NCBI RefSeq assembly: GCF_900113735.1
Contig: NZ_FOQM01000014.1
Location: forward strand, 102,859-166,858
Origin: Bradyrhizobium sp. Gha
Lineage (GTDB): Bacteria; Pseudomonadota; Alphaproteobacteria; Rhizobiales; Xanthobacteraceae
Length of the DNA: 64,000 nt
Direction: 5' to 3'
The notes beneath the pieces are model-generated. The model was not told where the DNA came from and ran no database searches. It saw only the letters and a program-made list of their open reading frames with translations. Shown here in pieces: positions 34,499-43,682 of this stretch (positions within the stretch are counted from its first letter, which is position 1; the number at the start of each line of letters is the position of its first letter). Position numbers and translations under genes: made by a program.

Positions 34499-35119
34499 TT
34501 ATTGCTGGGCATAACTGAGCGCTCTGGCCGGCATGGCCGGCGCCGCGGCCTCCGGCGTGACGCTGGCCACGGCAGGTCCGCGCAGGCCGGGAACCGAGCC
34601 TGGGGCATCCGTGGGCGCACCGTTGATCATATTGGAAAGTCCGCTGAATCCGGCCTGGGCGATCTTCCGCAGCACCAGATCGTCGGCAGCCTGCCAGGGG
34701 TCGCGACCGCCCTTTGCTGTGGTTGGTTCCTCGCCGGACAGCCGCAGCGCGCGCTGCTGGTTGGCGTCGTAGACGTCCCAGACCCAGGCGATCACGGTCC
34801 TGCCGCGCACCACCTGGGCGGAGAGGTAGCTGCGCACGCGGTAGGCGGCCGTCCCCTCGCGCGAAACGATCGCGAGACTGCGCAGCTTGGATTCGCTGTC
34901 GAGCACGCCGACCATGCGGTCGAACACCTGCGGCGGCGGTCCGTCAATGGACTCGAAGGCCACCGTCGCGCCGGAGCCGGCGCTCGGCGTCGCCATCGCG
35001 TAGGAATTGGCGGGCGCGTTGCCGCCGGCACAGCCGGCCAGCACAGTCGCTGCCGTCAGCAGCACGACCGCCAGCACGCGCGAGCCCGCACGGCGCAGTA
35101 AAGATGACGCTTCCCTCAT
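34499..35119 (-). CDS. Putative lipoprotein of unknown function
   Basis: 206 residues. The N-terminus is Arg-containing and hydrophobic, ending in the lipobox VLAG|C (Cys29), so Lgt (encoded downstream in this window) would lipidate it. The mature part has a compact region (FESIDGPPPQVFDRMVGVLDSESKLR and YRVRSYLSAQVVRGRTVIAWVWDVYDANQQRALRLSGEE) and an Ala/Pro-rich tail. I do not recognise a named family. Confidence 0.8.
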   Translation of the reverse strand: MREASSLLRRAGSRVLAVVLLTAATVLAGCAGGNAPANSYAMATPSAGSGATVAFESIDGPPPQVFDRMVGVLDSESKLRSLAIVSREGTAAYRVRSYLSAQVVRGRTVIAWVWDVYDANQQRALRLSGEEPTTAKGGRDPWQAADDLVLRKIAQAGFSGLSNMINGAPTDAPGSVPGLRGPAVASVTPEAAAPAMPARALSYAQQ

Positions 35120-35179
35120 TGAGGGCAGCGATATCGTTAAAATCGATTAAGGTCTAGGGCGGGGACGACACAGCACACC

Positions 35180-35219
35180 GTCATTCCAGGTTCGAGGCTT
35201 TGCATCGCCCCGGAATGAC
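35180..35219. repeat. Short palindromic repeat, family R2
   Basis: GTCATTCCAGG and CCCGGAATGAC ends around a GAGGCTTTGCATCG centre. It is a shortened relative of the copies at 25862 and 27827, between the lipoprotein and pgeF genes. Confidence 0.75.
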
Positions 35220-35237
35220 ACGGAGTTTCTGTTGTGT

Positions 35238-36005
35238 TCACCCTTCCAGCGCGATCGCGTGGACGTGGCGGCCGTAATCCGGCTCTTTGCGATGCACCGA
35301 ACGGCGATAGCTGAAGAAGCGTTCGTCCGCGTAGGTATCGAGACCGAGGTCGTCGATCATCAGAATGCCGGCGGCTTCCAGCCGCTTGCGGATGAAGCCG
35401 GCGAGATCGAACATCGCGTGGCCCTCGCGCAGCGATGGAATGAAGAATACGGCATTCTCCGCATCCGCCTCGATGAAGCGTTCAACGAACTCGTTGCCGA
35501 CCTCGTAGCTGTCCTGCCGGATCAAGGGGCCGATCGCGGCGATGATGCCGCTGCGCGAGGCGCCGAGCTTCTCCATCGCCGCAATCGTGGACTCCAGCAC
35601 GCCGGTCAGCGCGCCCTTCCAGCCGGCATGGGCGCCGCCGATGACGCGGGCATTGGGATCGACGAACAGCACCGGGCCGCAATCGGCGGTGGAGACGCCG
35701 AGCGCGATGCCCGGCGTTCGGGTCACCAGCGCATCACCCTTCGGCCGCGGTCCGCTCGGCCATGGCGCGTCGGCAACGAGCACGTCGGGGGAGTGGATCT
35801 GGTGCAGGCTGACGAAGCGGTCGGCTGCGACGCCGACATGCTCGGCCATACGGCGGCGGTTCTCTGCAACCAGGGCCTGATCGTCGTTGGAGCCGAGCCC
35901 GCCGTTCAGCGCGGCATAGATCCCCCTGGAGACGCCCCCTTCACGCGTGAAGAAGGAATGGCGCAGGCCGGGCACCGCCGACAGCAGCGACGACGTGACG
36001 GTCAT
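35238..36005 (-). CDS. pgeF: PgeF/YfiH-type peptidoglycan-editing or purine-nucleoside enzyme
   Basis: 255 residues, laccase-domain (DUF152) family. Metal-site patches are FVSLHQIHSPDV near residue 64, VSTADCGPVLFVD near 104 and GGAHAGWKGALTGVL near 122, with a C-terminal FFSYRRS. Homologues have been reported to remove L-Ser from peptidoglycan precursors or to act on purine nucleosides and phenols. The usual GPC motif reads GPLIRQDSYEV here, without the Cys. Its start overlaps the midA stop by 4 bp in the dlh-lgt-midA-pgeF operon. Confidence 0.9.
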   Translation of the reverse strand: MTVTSSLLSAVPGLRHSFFTREGGVSRGIYAALNGGLGSNDDQALVAENRRRMAEHVGVAADRFVSLHQIHSPDVLVADAPWPSGPRPKGDALVTRTPGIALGVSTADCGPVLFVDPNARVIGGAHAGWKGALTGVLESTIAAMEKLGASRSGIIAAIGPLIRQDSYEVGNEFVERFIEADAENAVFFIPSLREGHAMFDLAGFIRKRLEAAGILMIDDLGLDTYADERFFSYRRSVHRKEPDYGRHVHAIALEG

Positions 36006-37123
36006 CGATTGCCTCCGGCCTGTTCCAGATCGCTGAGGCCGGCAAGGCCCGTCAGCCGCGGCTCGGAGACGCCGAGCACCTTGAACATCGCGCCCATGCC
36101 GCCGCGCCCGGTGTCGGTCAGCCGTTTCAGCGCCACCGAAATGTCGGTGGCGACTTCAGGCGTCGCCTTCTGCATCAGCGCCGCCGCGCGGGTGTCGATG
36201 CCGACGCGCTTGAGGAAATCACCTTGCGTCACCGGCCCGTGCACGCGCGCGCCGACGTCCTCGGCCGCCCGCGCCAGCGCCTGAAAATCGACATGGGCGG
36301 TGACGTCGGCCTGGCCGGGAGCCTTCAGCGGATCGGTGAAGCTGTGACGTGCGATCGCCTGGAAAGTGTCGCCGGCATCGCTGCGCAGATGGCCGTAGTC
36401 GATGATCAGCGCCGCGCCGTCCTGCTCGCGCACGCGCGTGGCGAGCTTCATGATCTCGGTGTCGGGCCGCCATTCGAACACTGCGCCGACCGGCGCCGCC
36501 CGCACAAGGGGCGGCAGCAGCACCTCGAAGCGCGGCGTCGGCTCGGATGCGGCGCCGAACTGGAGCTTGCCGTTGGGATCGATCTCGATCACGCGCTCGT
36601 GCCAGCCGTCCTCGCGCCTCACCATCTGGTGGATCGGGAGCACGTCGAAATATTCGTTGGCGAGGATGATGCCCGGTCCCTCGGGCACGTCGTCGATGCT
36701 GTCGTGCCAGGAGACATTGTTGCGCACGCCCGACAAAGTCGCCTGCTGCCGCTCGCGCAGGACCGGATTGACCTCGACCAGATGAATGCTGAGCCCCTGA
36801 TAGAGCGGTGGCAGCACCCGCAGTGCGCGCAACGCGTCGGCCATCATGGTCCCGCGGCCGGGACCGATCTCGATGAGTCGCAGGGATTGCGGCGAGCCCA
36901 TCTGTTTCCAGACCGAGGCCGTCCACAACCCGAGCAGCTCGCCGAACATCTGACTGACTTCGGGCGATGTGGTGAAGTCGCCTTCGCGCCCGAGCGGATC
37001 GCGCGAGACGTAATAGCCGTAGCGCGGATGCATCAGGCACGCTTCCATGTAGCGCCAGACCGGCATGGGGCCTGACGATTTGATCAAGGCCTTGATCTCG
37101 TTGAGCAGGGGCTGTTCGGTCAC
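36002..37123 (-). CDS. SAM-dependent methyltransferase, MidA/NDUFAF7 family
   Basis: About 373 residues from GTG 37123 (GAGAAG upstream; a TTG at 37141 is also open). Family features are PVWRYMEACLMHPRYGYYVSRDPLGREGDFTTSPEVSQMFGELLGLW near the N-terminus, the SAM loop LIEIGPGRGTMMADALR and ILANEYFDVLPIHQMV. The mitochondrial homologue NDUFAF7 methylates an Arg of complex I subunit NDUFS2; the bacterial role is unproven. It lies 18 bp downstream of lgt and overlaps pgeF. Confidence 0.9.
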   Translation of the reverse strand: MTEQPLLNEIKALIKSSGPMPVWRYMEACLMHPRYGYYVSRDPLGREGDFTTSPEVSQMFGELLGLWTASVWKQMGSPQSLRLIEIGPGRGTMMADALRALRVLPPLYQGLSIHLVEVNPVLRERQQATLSGVRNNVSWHDSIDDVPEGPGIILANEYFDVLPIHQMVRREDGWHERVIEIDPNGKLQFGAASEPTPRFEVLLPPLVRAAPVGAVFEWRPDTEIMKLATRVREQDGAALIIDYGHLRSDAGDTFQAIARHSFTDPLKAPGQADVTAHVDFQALARAAEDVGARVHGPVTQGDFLKRVGIDTRAAALMQKATPEVATDISVALKRLTDTGRGGMGAMFKVLGVSEPRLTGLAGLSDLEQAGGNR

Positions 37124-37141
37124 GTGTCTTCTCGAAATCAA

Positions 37142-37984
37142 TTAACGAACGGCTTCAGTGGCCTTCGGCGCGCCGCGCCTGACAGCCAATACAATAAGTA
37201 TGCTGCCGACAATAAGCATCGGGATCGACAACAGCATACCCATTGTCAATCCGCCCCAGAGGTAACCGAGCTGGACGTCCGGCTCGCGGAAATGCTCGCC
37301 GATGATCCGTGTCAGGCCATAGACCAGGATGAAGGTACCGAGGATCATGCCGGGACGCTTCAAGGCCCCCCTTCGGATCATCACCGCGAGCACGACGAAC
37401 AGCAGGACGCCCTCCATGCCCGCTTCGTAAAGCTGGCTCGGATGGCGCGGCACATCACCGCCGGTCGGAAAGACCATGGCCCAGGGCAGACTCGGGTCGG
37501 CTGCGCGGCCCCACAGCTCCCCGTTGATGAAGTTGGTCAGTCGCACCAGGAAAATTCCGATCGGCGCAACGCCGCAGGTGATGTCGCCGAGCGACAGGAT
37601 CGAGATGCCATTCTTCCGGGCGAACCACATCACCGCCACGACGCAGCCGAGAAAGCCGCCGTGGAACGACATGCCGCCTTCCCACAATTTGAAGATGGCC
37701 GCCGGATGCTCGGTGAAGAACGGCAGATTGTAGAACAGCACGTAACCGGTGCGGCCGCCGAGAATGATGCCGAGCGTCACCCACAGGATGAAATCGTCGA
37801 TCTGCGTCAGGCTGATCGGCGATGCGCCGGCCCATAGCCTGTCCTTCTTGATCAGTGAACGTGCATACAGCCAGCCGAACGTGATCCCGCAGATATAGCC
37901 GAGCGCGTACCAGCGGATCGCGAAAGGCCCGATCGCGACCGCGATCGGGTTGAAGGACGGGAAGTCGATGAGCAGAGGGGGCAT
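37142..37984 (-). CDS. lgt: Phosphatidylglycerol--prolipoprotein diacylglyceryl transferase
   Basis: 280 residues from ATG 37984, with about seven membrane segments. Diagnostic patches are ILGGRTGYVLFYN near residue 79, GMSFHGGFLGCVVAV near 103 with the essential His, and the Lgt signature RLTNFINGELWGRAADPSLPWAMVFP near 146. It adds diacylglycerol from phosphatidylglycerol to the lipobox Cys at the inner membrane. It lies 8 bp after the dienelactone hydrolase-like gene. Confidence 0.95.
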   Translation of the reverse strand: MPPLLIDFPSFNPIAVAIGPFAIRWYALGYICGITFGWLYARSLIKKDRLWAGASPISLTQIDDFILWVTLGIILGGRTGYVLFYNLPFFTEHPAAIFKLWEGGMSFHGGFLGCVVAVMWFARKNGISILSLGDITCGVAPIGIFLVRLTNFINGELWGRAADPSLPWAMVFPTGGDVPRHPSQLYEAGMEGVLLFVVLAVMIRRGALKRPGMILGTFILVYGLTRIIGEHFREPDVQLGYLWGGLTMGMLLSIPMLIVGSILIVLAVRRGAPKATEAVR

Positions 37985-37992
37985 CGCGCCTG

Positions 37993-38730
37993 CTATTGCT
38001 GGACGAGATTGCGGCGATAGAGCGCCAGCAGCCGCTCCCAATGCCGCTCGGCGGCGGCGCGGTCATAGACCGGGCGCTTGGGGAAGGCGAAGCCGTGATG
38101 CGTGCCGGGATAGACCTCGACCTCGGCCTTCGCGCCTTGCATGCCCTCTTTGACCTTCTCGACAATCTCCGGCGGCGCGTAGACATCGGTCTCGGCGCAG
38201 GCGAAATACAGCTCAGCCTTGGTCTTGCCGGCCGCGAGATGCGGGCTGTCGTCCTGGTCGGTCGCGAGCTGCACACCGTAGATCGAGGCGGCGGCCTTGA
38301 CGCTTTCAGGGAAATGCGTGGCGGCGTTGATGGCGTAGCGTCCGCTCATGCAGTAACCGACGGTGCCGACCATCTTGGTGTTCGCGCTCACTTGGCCCTC
38401 GGCATAGGTGAGCAACGCGCGCGTGTCGTCCATGATCATGGGAATGGTCAGTGAGCCCATCAGCGCGAACATGCGCTTGCGCTCCGGCGCGTTCGGGTCG
38501 GCCGGCAGCGCGCCAAGCTCCATCACGCCGGAGCGGTAATAGAGATTCGGCAGCATCACGTAATAGCCCGAGGTCGCGAGCCGGCGGGCCATGTCGCGCA
38601 GCTCTTCGCGGATCGCCGGCGCGTCCATGTAGAACAGGACGACCGGGAACGGTCCGCCGCGTTCGGGATGGACGATGAAGGTCGCGGTGTGGCCGTCCCT
38701 GGTGGGGATTGCGATCTGCTGCTCGATCAT
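37993..38730 (-). CDS. Dienelactone hydrolase-family protein
   Basis: 245 residues with the alpha/beta-hydrolase pattern of DLH: FPVVLFYMDAPAIREELRDMARRLATSGYYVMLPNLYYR near residue 28, the nucleophile Cys in GTVGYCMSGRYAI near 123 and the catalytic His in PGTHHGFAFPKRP near 212. It hydrolyses a lactone or ester; the substrate is unknown. It is first in the run leading to lgt. Confidence 0.9.
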   Translation of the reverse strand: MIEQQIAIPTRDGHTATFIVHPERGGPFPVVLFYMDAPAIREELRDMARRLATSGYYVMLPNLYYRSGVMELGALPADPNAPERKRMFALMGSLTIPMIMDDTRALLTYAEGQVSANTKMVGTVGYCMSGRYAINAATHFPESVKAAASIYGVQLATDQDDSPHLAAGKTKAELYFACAETDVYAPPEIVEKVKEGMQGAKAEVEVYPGTHHGFAFPKRPVYDRAAAERHWERLLALYRRNLVQQ

Positions 38731-38924
38731 GTCTTGCGTTCCGCGTTGTGATTCCCGTTATGCCGGGACGTTGAATACGATTGCAAGGAAACCGGGACAT
38801 GACAAGGATACCGCGGCGCGGCCCTTGAACCCGTCACCGCGGATTGCCATTGTCTTTCCACGCGTTCGCGCAAAGTTTATCGGGGCCGCCAAAGCACCGG
38901 TAAGAGACCGATCAGGAGACCGAC

Positions 38925-39200
38925 ATGACCCAGACCACCAACCGGTTTTTCGACGAGATCGGCCGCATGATGAACGATGCCGCCGGTGCGGCTCAGGGCG
39001 TCAAGCGCGAGTTCGATACTGTCATGCGCAACCAGGCCGAAAAATTCCTGCGCGACATGGACCTGGTCAAGCGCGAGGAGTTCGAGGCAGTCAAGGACAT
39101 GGCCCGCCTGGCGCGCGAGGAGAACGAGACCCTGAAGGCGCGCATCGCGGCGCTGGAGGCCAAGCTCGGCGGTTCACCCTCGCCCTCCAGGGGAGGGTAG
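38925..39200 (+). CDS. UbiK-type accessory factor (BMFP-domain protein)
   Basis: 91 residues, mostly helical and coiled-coil: TTNRFFDEIGRMMNDAAGAAQG at the start, then VKREEFEAVKDMARLAREENETLKARIAALEAKLGG. This fits the BMFP/UbiK family, which binds membranes and helps ubiquinone synthesis in gammaproteobacteria. The last residues (SPSPSRGG) look like read-through into non-conserved sequence before the stop. Confidence 0.88.
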   Translation: MTQTTNRFFDEIGRMMNDAAGAAQGVKREFDTVMRNQAEKFLRDMDLVKREEFEAVKDMARLAREENETLKARIAALEAKLGGSPSPSRGG

Positions 39201-39357
39201 GAACCCGGGCCGCCAGCCCATTCTCCTTGTCATTTCCGCATCTTCCGGGTAAAAGCCCGCCACGTTCACGGCCCCCGCACCCCTGGAGGCTTGCTGTGGA
39301 CCATGCCATGGGCCGCGCTGCGGCCCATTAACTTTTGCAAAAACAAGGACTTAGACT

Positions 39358-40083
39358 ATGGCGACGACCGTCAAGGAATTGAAGGCGACCGCACGTCCGA
39401 AGAGCGGCAAGGGGGCCGCCCGGGCTGAGCGTCGCGCCGGGAGAGTGCCCGGAGTGATCTATGGTAACAACCAGCCCCCGCTCCCGATCTCGGTTGACGA
39501 TCGTGAACTGCGCCAGCGCATCCTCGCCGGCCGGTTCCTGACCACGCTGGTCGACGTCGAACTCGACGGCAAGAAGCACCGCGTGATTCCGCGCGACTAT
39601 CACCTCGATCCGGTCAGGGACTTCCCGATCCATGTCGATTTCATGCGGCTCGGCGAAGGCGCTACCATCCGCATCAGCGTTCCCTTGCATGTCGTGAAGG
39701 CGGAAGGTTCGCCCGGCGTGAAGCGCGGCGGCACCGTCAACATCGTTGCCCACGCGATCGAGCTCGAATGCGGCGTCGAGAGCATCCCGCAATACATCGA
39801 GGCCGACGTCGGCTCGCTCGAAATCGGTCACTCGCTGCATCTGTCTGACATCAAGCTGCCGACTGGCGTGAAGGCGCTGACCCGCGAGGACGCGACCCTG
39901 GTCACCATCGTGCCGCCGTCCGGCTACGCCGAAGAGCAGAAAGCCGCTGCTGCGGCTGCTGCTGGTGGCGCGGCTCCGGGCGCGGCGGCTGCTCCGGCAG
40001 CTGGCGCTGCGGCTCCGGCCGCGGGGGCTGCTGCGTCTGCGGCTGCTGCCAAGGCTCCCGCCGGCGGCGACAAGAAGAAGTAA
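39358..40083 (+). CDS. rplY: 50S ribosomal protein bL25 (long, Ctc-type)
   Basis: 241 residues. The N-terminal 5S-rRNA-binding domain (KELKATARPKSGKGAARAERRAGRVPGVIYG) is followed by the TL5/Ctc beta domain (PRDYHLDPVRDFPIHVDFMRL; ESIPQYIEADVGSLEIGHSLHLSDIKLP) and an Ala-rich, low-complexity tail of about 40 residues ending in KKK. It binds 5S rRNA on the large subunit. It starts the conserved rplY-pth-ychF run. Confidence 0.96.
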   Translation: MATTVKELKATARPKSGKGAARAERRAGRVPGVIYGNNQPPLPISVDDRELRQRILAGRFLTTLVDVELDGKKHRVIPRDYHLDPVRDFPIHVDFMRLGEGATIRISVPLHVVKAEGSPGVKRGGTVNIVAHAIELECGVESIPQYIEADVGSLEIGHSLHLSDIKLPTGVKALTREDATLVTIVPPSGYAEEQKAAAAAAAGGAAPGAAAAPAAGAAAPAAGAAASAAAAKAPAGGDKKK

Positions 40084-40144
40084 TCTCTCGAGAAAGCCGG
40101 CGCGTGATCTCCGATCGCGCGCTGGCTGAGGGGCGCGCCGCGTC

Positions 40145-40750
40145 ATGCGACTCTTTGTTGGGCTCGGCAATCCCGGCGCGAAATACGCACGTAACCGGCA
40201 CAATATCGGCTTCATGGCCGTCGACGAGATCGCGCGGCGTCATGGTTTCGCACCATGGCGCCGTCGCTTTCAGGGTGAGACTTCGGAAGGCACGCTCGGC
40301 ACCGAGCGCGTGATCCTGCTCAAGCCGACGACCTACATGAACGATTCCGGCCGCAGCGTTCAGGAAGCGGCGAGCTTCTTCAAGATCGCGCCTGGCGACA
40401 CCACGGTGTTTCACGACGAGCTCGAGCTGCCGCCGGGCAAGGTGCGGGTGAAGATCGGCGGCGGCATCGCCGGCCATAATGGCCTGCGCTCGATCTCGGC
40501 GCATATCGGCAACGAGTATCGCCGTGTCAGGCTCGGGATCGGTCATCCCGGCGTCAAGGAGATGGTGCACGGCCATGTCCTGTCGGACTTCGCCAAGGCC
40601 GACAACGACTGGGTGACGACGCTCTGCGACGCGGTGGCCGAGCACGCCGCACTGATCGCCAAGGGCACGGACGCGACCTTCGCCAACAGGGTGCATCTGG
40701 CGATGCAGGCGAAGGGATTTTTGACCAAGGACGAAAACGGCAAGGAATAG
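40145..40750 (+). CDS. pth: Peptidyl-tRNA hydrolase
   Basis: 201 residues starting MRLFVGLGNPGAKYARNRHNIGF with the catalytic His in NRHNIGF. KPTTYMNDSGRSV and HDELELPPGKVRVKIGGGIAGHNGLRS follow, with the Asp of HDELE as partner. It frees tRNA from peptidyl-tRNA that drops off ribosomes. ychF starts 4 bp after its stop. Confidence 0.97.
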   Translation: MRLFVGLGNPGAKYARNRHNIGFMAVDEIARRHGFAPWRRRFQGETSEGTLGTERVILLKPTTYMNDSGRSVQEAASFFKIAPGDTTVFHDELELPPGKVRVKIGGGIAGHNGLRSISAHIGNEYRRVRLGIGHPGVKEMVHGHVLSDFAKADNDWVTTLCDAVAEHAALIAKGTDATFANRVHLAMQAKGFLTKDENGKE

Positions 40751-40754
40751 GCTC

Positions 40755-41852
40755 GTGGGATTCAAATGCGGAATCGTCGGATTGCCCAATGTCGGCAAGT
40801 CGACCTTGTTCAATGCGCTGACCGAGACGGCTGCGGCGCAGGCCGCGAACTATCCGTTCTGCACGATCGAGCCCAACGTCGGCGAGGTCGCCGTGCCCGA
40901 TCCGCGGCTCGACAGGCTGGCGGCGATCGCCAAATCGGCGCAGATCATTCCGACCCGGCTGACGTTCGTCGACATCGCCGGCCTCGTGCGCGGCGCTTCG
41001 AAGGGTGAAGGTCTGGGCAACCAGTTCCTGGCCAACATCCGCGAGGTCGACGCCATCGCGCATGTGGTGCGTTGCTTTGAGGATTCCGACATCACCCATG
41101 TCGAAGGCAAGATCGCCCCGCTCGCCGACATCGAGACCATCGAGACCGAGCTGATGCTCGCCGACCTCGACAGCCTCGAGAAGCGCGTCGACAACCTGAG
41201 CAAAAAGGCCAAGGGCAACGACAAGGACGCCAAGGAGCAGCTCGACCTCGTCAACCGCACGCTGGTGCTGCTGCGCGACGGCAAGCCCGCGCGGCTCGTG
41301 GAGCGCAAGGCGGAGGAGGAGCGCGCTTTCGGCATGCTCGGCTTGCTGTCGTCCAAGCCCGTGCTCTATGTCTGCAACGTCGAGGAAGGCTCGGCTGCGA
41401 CCGGCAATTCGTTCTCCAAGGCCGTGCAGGAGCAGGCCGCCAAGGAAGGCGCCGTGGCCGTCGTGATCTCCGCCAAGATCGAATCCGAAATCGCGACCAT
41501 CTCGCGCGACGAGCGCACCGACTTCCTGGAGACGCTGGGTCTGGAAGAAGCCGGCCTCGATCGCCTGATCCGCGCCGGCTACACGCTGCTCGATCTCATC
41601 ACCTATTTCACCGTCGGCCCGAAGGAAGCGCGGGCCTGGACCATCTACCGTGGCACCAAGGCGCCTGGCGCCGCCGGTGTCATCCACACCGATTTCGAGA
41701 AGGGCTTTATTCGCGCCGAGACCATTGCCTATTCGGACTATGTCGCCTGCAACGGTGAGGCTGGCGCGCGCGATGCCGGCAAGCTCCGCCTGGAAGGCAA
41801 GGAATACGTCGTCGCCGACGGCGACGTGATGCACTTCCGCTTCAATACGTAA
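40755..41852 (+). CDS. ychF: Ribosome-associated ATPase YchF
   Basis: 365 residues. The Obg-type domain has the P-loop GLPNVGKSTLFNALTET near residue 8, switch region DIAGLVRGASKGEGLGNQFL near 74, a helical insert (near 125-200) and CNVEEG in place of the GTPase NKxD, consistent with ATP preference. A C-terminal TGS domain ends in EYVVADGDVMHFRFNT. The start is GTG 40755. It follows pth by 4 bp. Confidence 0.96.
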   Translation: MGFKCGIVGLPNVGKSTLFNALTETAAAQAANYPFCTIEPNVGEVAVPDPRLDRLAAIAKSAQIIPTRLTFVDIAGLVRGASKGEGLGNQFLANIREVDAIAHVVRCFEDSDITHVEGKIAPLADIETIETELMLADLDSLEKRVDNLSKKAKGNDKDAKEQLDLVNRTLVLLRDGKPARLVERKAEEERAFGMLGLLSSKPVLYVCNVEEGSAATGNSFSKAVQEQAAKEGAVAVVISAKIESEIATISRDERTDFLETLGLEEAGLDRLIRAGYTLLDLITYFTVGPKEARAWTIYRGTKAPGAAGVIHTDFEKGFIRAETIAYSDYVACNGEAGARDAGKLRLEGKEYVVADGDVMHFRFNT

Positions 41853-41870
41853 GGCGCGAAGCGGGGTGCC

Positions 41871-42167
41871 TCACCGCATCCCGCCGCCCTGATCCCTGAT
41901 CGCGCCGAGATGCTCGTTGATGCGAAACACGATCAGGATCAATTCCGCGGCGATGCGCGAGAACACGACGCCGACGACGACGCCCGCGATCGATTCCAGC
42001 ACGACGAGGAACCCGGCAAACGGGCTGATTGCCATCGCGGTGAGGCCGGCAAAGATTCCGGAGAGTCCGAACAGGCAGATCACGCCGATCACCAGCCAGT
42101 AGAAGGTCTTGATGATCGTCGGCGTGATGAAGCGGTCCCATTGAAACAGGTCGCTGAATGAAAACAT
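41871..42167 (-). CDS. DUF4282-family small membrane protein
   Basis: 98 residues from ATG 42167. It opens FSFSDLFQWDRFITPTIIKTFYW, followed by two hydrophobic helices (VIGVICLFGLSGIFAGL and PFAGFLVVLESIAGVVVGVVFSRIAAEL), matching the DUF4282 layout. Function unknown; it should sit in the inner membrane. It converges on ychF. Confidence 0.85.
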   Translation of the reverse strand: MFSFSDLFQWDRFITPTIIKTFYWLVIGVICLFGLSGIFAGLTAMAISPFAGFLVVLESIAGVVVGVVFSRIAAELILIVFRINEHLGAIRDQGGGMR

Positions 42168-42326
42168 CGCTCTCCCCCGGGCAGATCGCGCCCCCCGGCC
42201 GCGCTGCCAGACAATGAGGCAGGTCCGGCCCGACTCGCTGAATGTAGCACGAGCCATGCGGACCGGCCGGTTGAGATTGCCGCAAAGTGCGGCCACAATC
42301 TGTCCTTCCCGCAAAGCTTTTCCAAC

Positions 42327-42779
42327 ATGACCCTGACATTCGAAGATTTCCCGACCGGCCGCTATGGAACGTTCGGCCCGCGCCACGTCACCCGCGACGA
42401 GATCCTGGCCTTCGCCGCCGAATTCGATCCGCAGCCGATGCATCTGGACGAGGAGGCCGCCAGCAAAAGCATGCTGCGCGGCCTTTCCGGCTCCGGCTGG
42501 CACCTCTGCTCGCTGATGATGCGGATGATGGCCGACGGGTTCATCACCCGCGCCGCGTCGCTCGGATCTCCCGGGGTCGATGAAGTGCGGTGGCTCTCGC
42601 CGCTCAGGCCGGACGACGATCTGACACTGGATGTTGACGTGCTCGAGGCGCGTACCTCGAAGAGCCGTCCGAATCTCGGCATCGTCAAGTTCAAATGCAC
42701 GATGCGCAACGCCAAGGGCGAAGTGCTCGGCGAGATGGTCTCGCCCATCCTGATCGAACGGCGCGCGGGAGCGGTCTGA
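42327..42779 (+). CDS. MaoC-family hydratase (first of tandem pair)
   Basis: 150 residues with the hotdog-fold MaoC pattern: DFPTGRYGTFGPRHVTRDEILAFAAEFDPQPMHLDEEAA, where the Asp and His of FDPQPMH are the catalytic-type residues, then GLSGSGWHLCSLMMRMM. It probably hydrates or dehydrates an acyl-CoA. Its stop codon shares one base with the start of the next MaoC gene, which suggests they form a heterodimer. Confidence 0.9.
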   Translation: MTLTFEDFPTGRYGTFGPRHVTRDEILAFAAEFDPQPMHLDEEAASKSMLRGLSGSGWHLCSLMMRMMADGFITRAASLGSPGVDEVRWLSPLRPDDDLTLDVDVLEARTSKSRPNLGIVKFKCTMRNAKGEVLGEMVSPILIERRAGAV

Positions 42780-43258
42780 TGCGGTTCTTCGAAGAGATCG
42801 AGATCGGCCAGCGTCGCGACATCGGCAGCTATCATTTCACTGCGGAATCCATCAAGGCGTTCGCCGCCAAGTTCGATCCGCAGCGCTTCCATCTCGACGA
42901 GGAGGAGGGCAAGAATTCGCTGTTTGGTGGGCTCGCTGCGTCCGGCTGGCATGTCGGCTCGGCCTGCATGAGCCTGCTCGTCGCCGACGGCCAGCGTCAG
43001 GCGCGGGAAGCCGCAGCACGCGGCGAGGAGGTCGCCGTGTGGGGCCCGTCACCGGGGTTTCGCGATCTGCGCTGGATCAGGCCGGTGCTGTCAGGCGACA
43101 CCGTGAGTTACGCAAATATCGTCATCGACAAGCGCAGCTCCGCCTCGCGCCCTGGGTGGGGCATTCTGACTGCCCGCACCACCGGCACCAACCAGCGCGG
43201 CGAGGAGGTCTATTCCATCACCGCCAGCGCGTTCGTGCCGATGCGGAAGGGCGGTTAG
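42779..43258 (+). CDS. MaoC-family hydratase (second of tandem pair)
   Basis: 159 residues from ATG 42779 (TGATG overlap with the first). The motif is FAAKFDPQRFHLDEEEGKNSLFGGLAASGWHVGSACM, followed by GPSPGFRDLRWIRPVLSGDTV. It is clearly homologous to the gene before it (same hotdog core), an old tandem duplication. Substrate unknown. Confidence 0.9.
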   Translation: MRFFEEIEIGQRRDIGSYHFTAESIKAFAAKFDPQRFHLDEEEGKNSLFGGLAASGWHVGSACMSLLVADGQRQAREAAARGEEVAVWGPSPGFRDLRWIRPVLSGDTVSYANIVIDKRSSASRPGWGILTARTTGTNQRGEEVYSITASAFVPMRKGG

Positions 43259-43471
43259 ACCAGTTCCAGAATGAACGAGAAAACCAGCGCGAAAAACTTG
43301 TCAGCCAGTGTTGCCCGCGCGCTATGGACGCGATTCCGGGTGGCTGCCATAAGCCTCCCCAAGACGGCTGGCGCTCGCAAAGCGGCTGCCGGAACCATCG
43401 AGTTGCTAACCAATTATGAACCTGTCGCTGTCTATTTGAACGAACTGGGCAGAGTACAGGGGACGAGAACA

Positions 43472-43618
43472 ATGGCAGACCGCGGCGCACTCAAGCTGGT
43501 CGGATTCATCTTCGCTACCACGACCTTGGCCGTGATGCTGGTGGCCGGGATGGTGGTGAAGGGTTACGCCGACGGCGCCTACACCCTGGAAGCCTCGACC
43601 GTCGACGCGAGCCGTTAA
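43472..43618 (+). CDS. Small single-helix membrane protein
   Basis: 48 residues from ATG 43472 (GGGGACGAG upstream): MADRGALKLVGFIFATTTLA, then a hydrophobic helix and a short outer tail. The frame is open from 43271 but the upstream part lacks the look of coding sequence, so I prefer the short form. Function unknown. Confidence 0.6.
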   Translation: MADRGALKLVGFIFATTTLAVMLVAGMVVKGYADGAYTLEASTVDASR

Positions 43619-43682
43619 GGCCTCGTTAACTCCGCGGGGCCACGAACTGGCCTCCGCGCGGAGCCGCAACGCGGCCTTCCCT

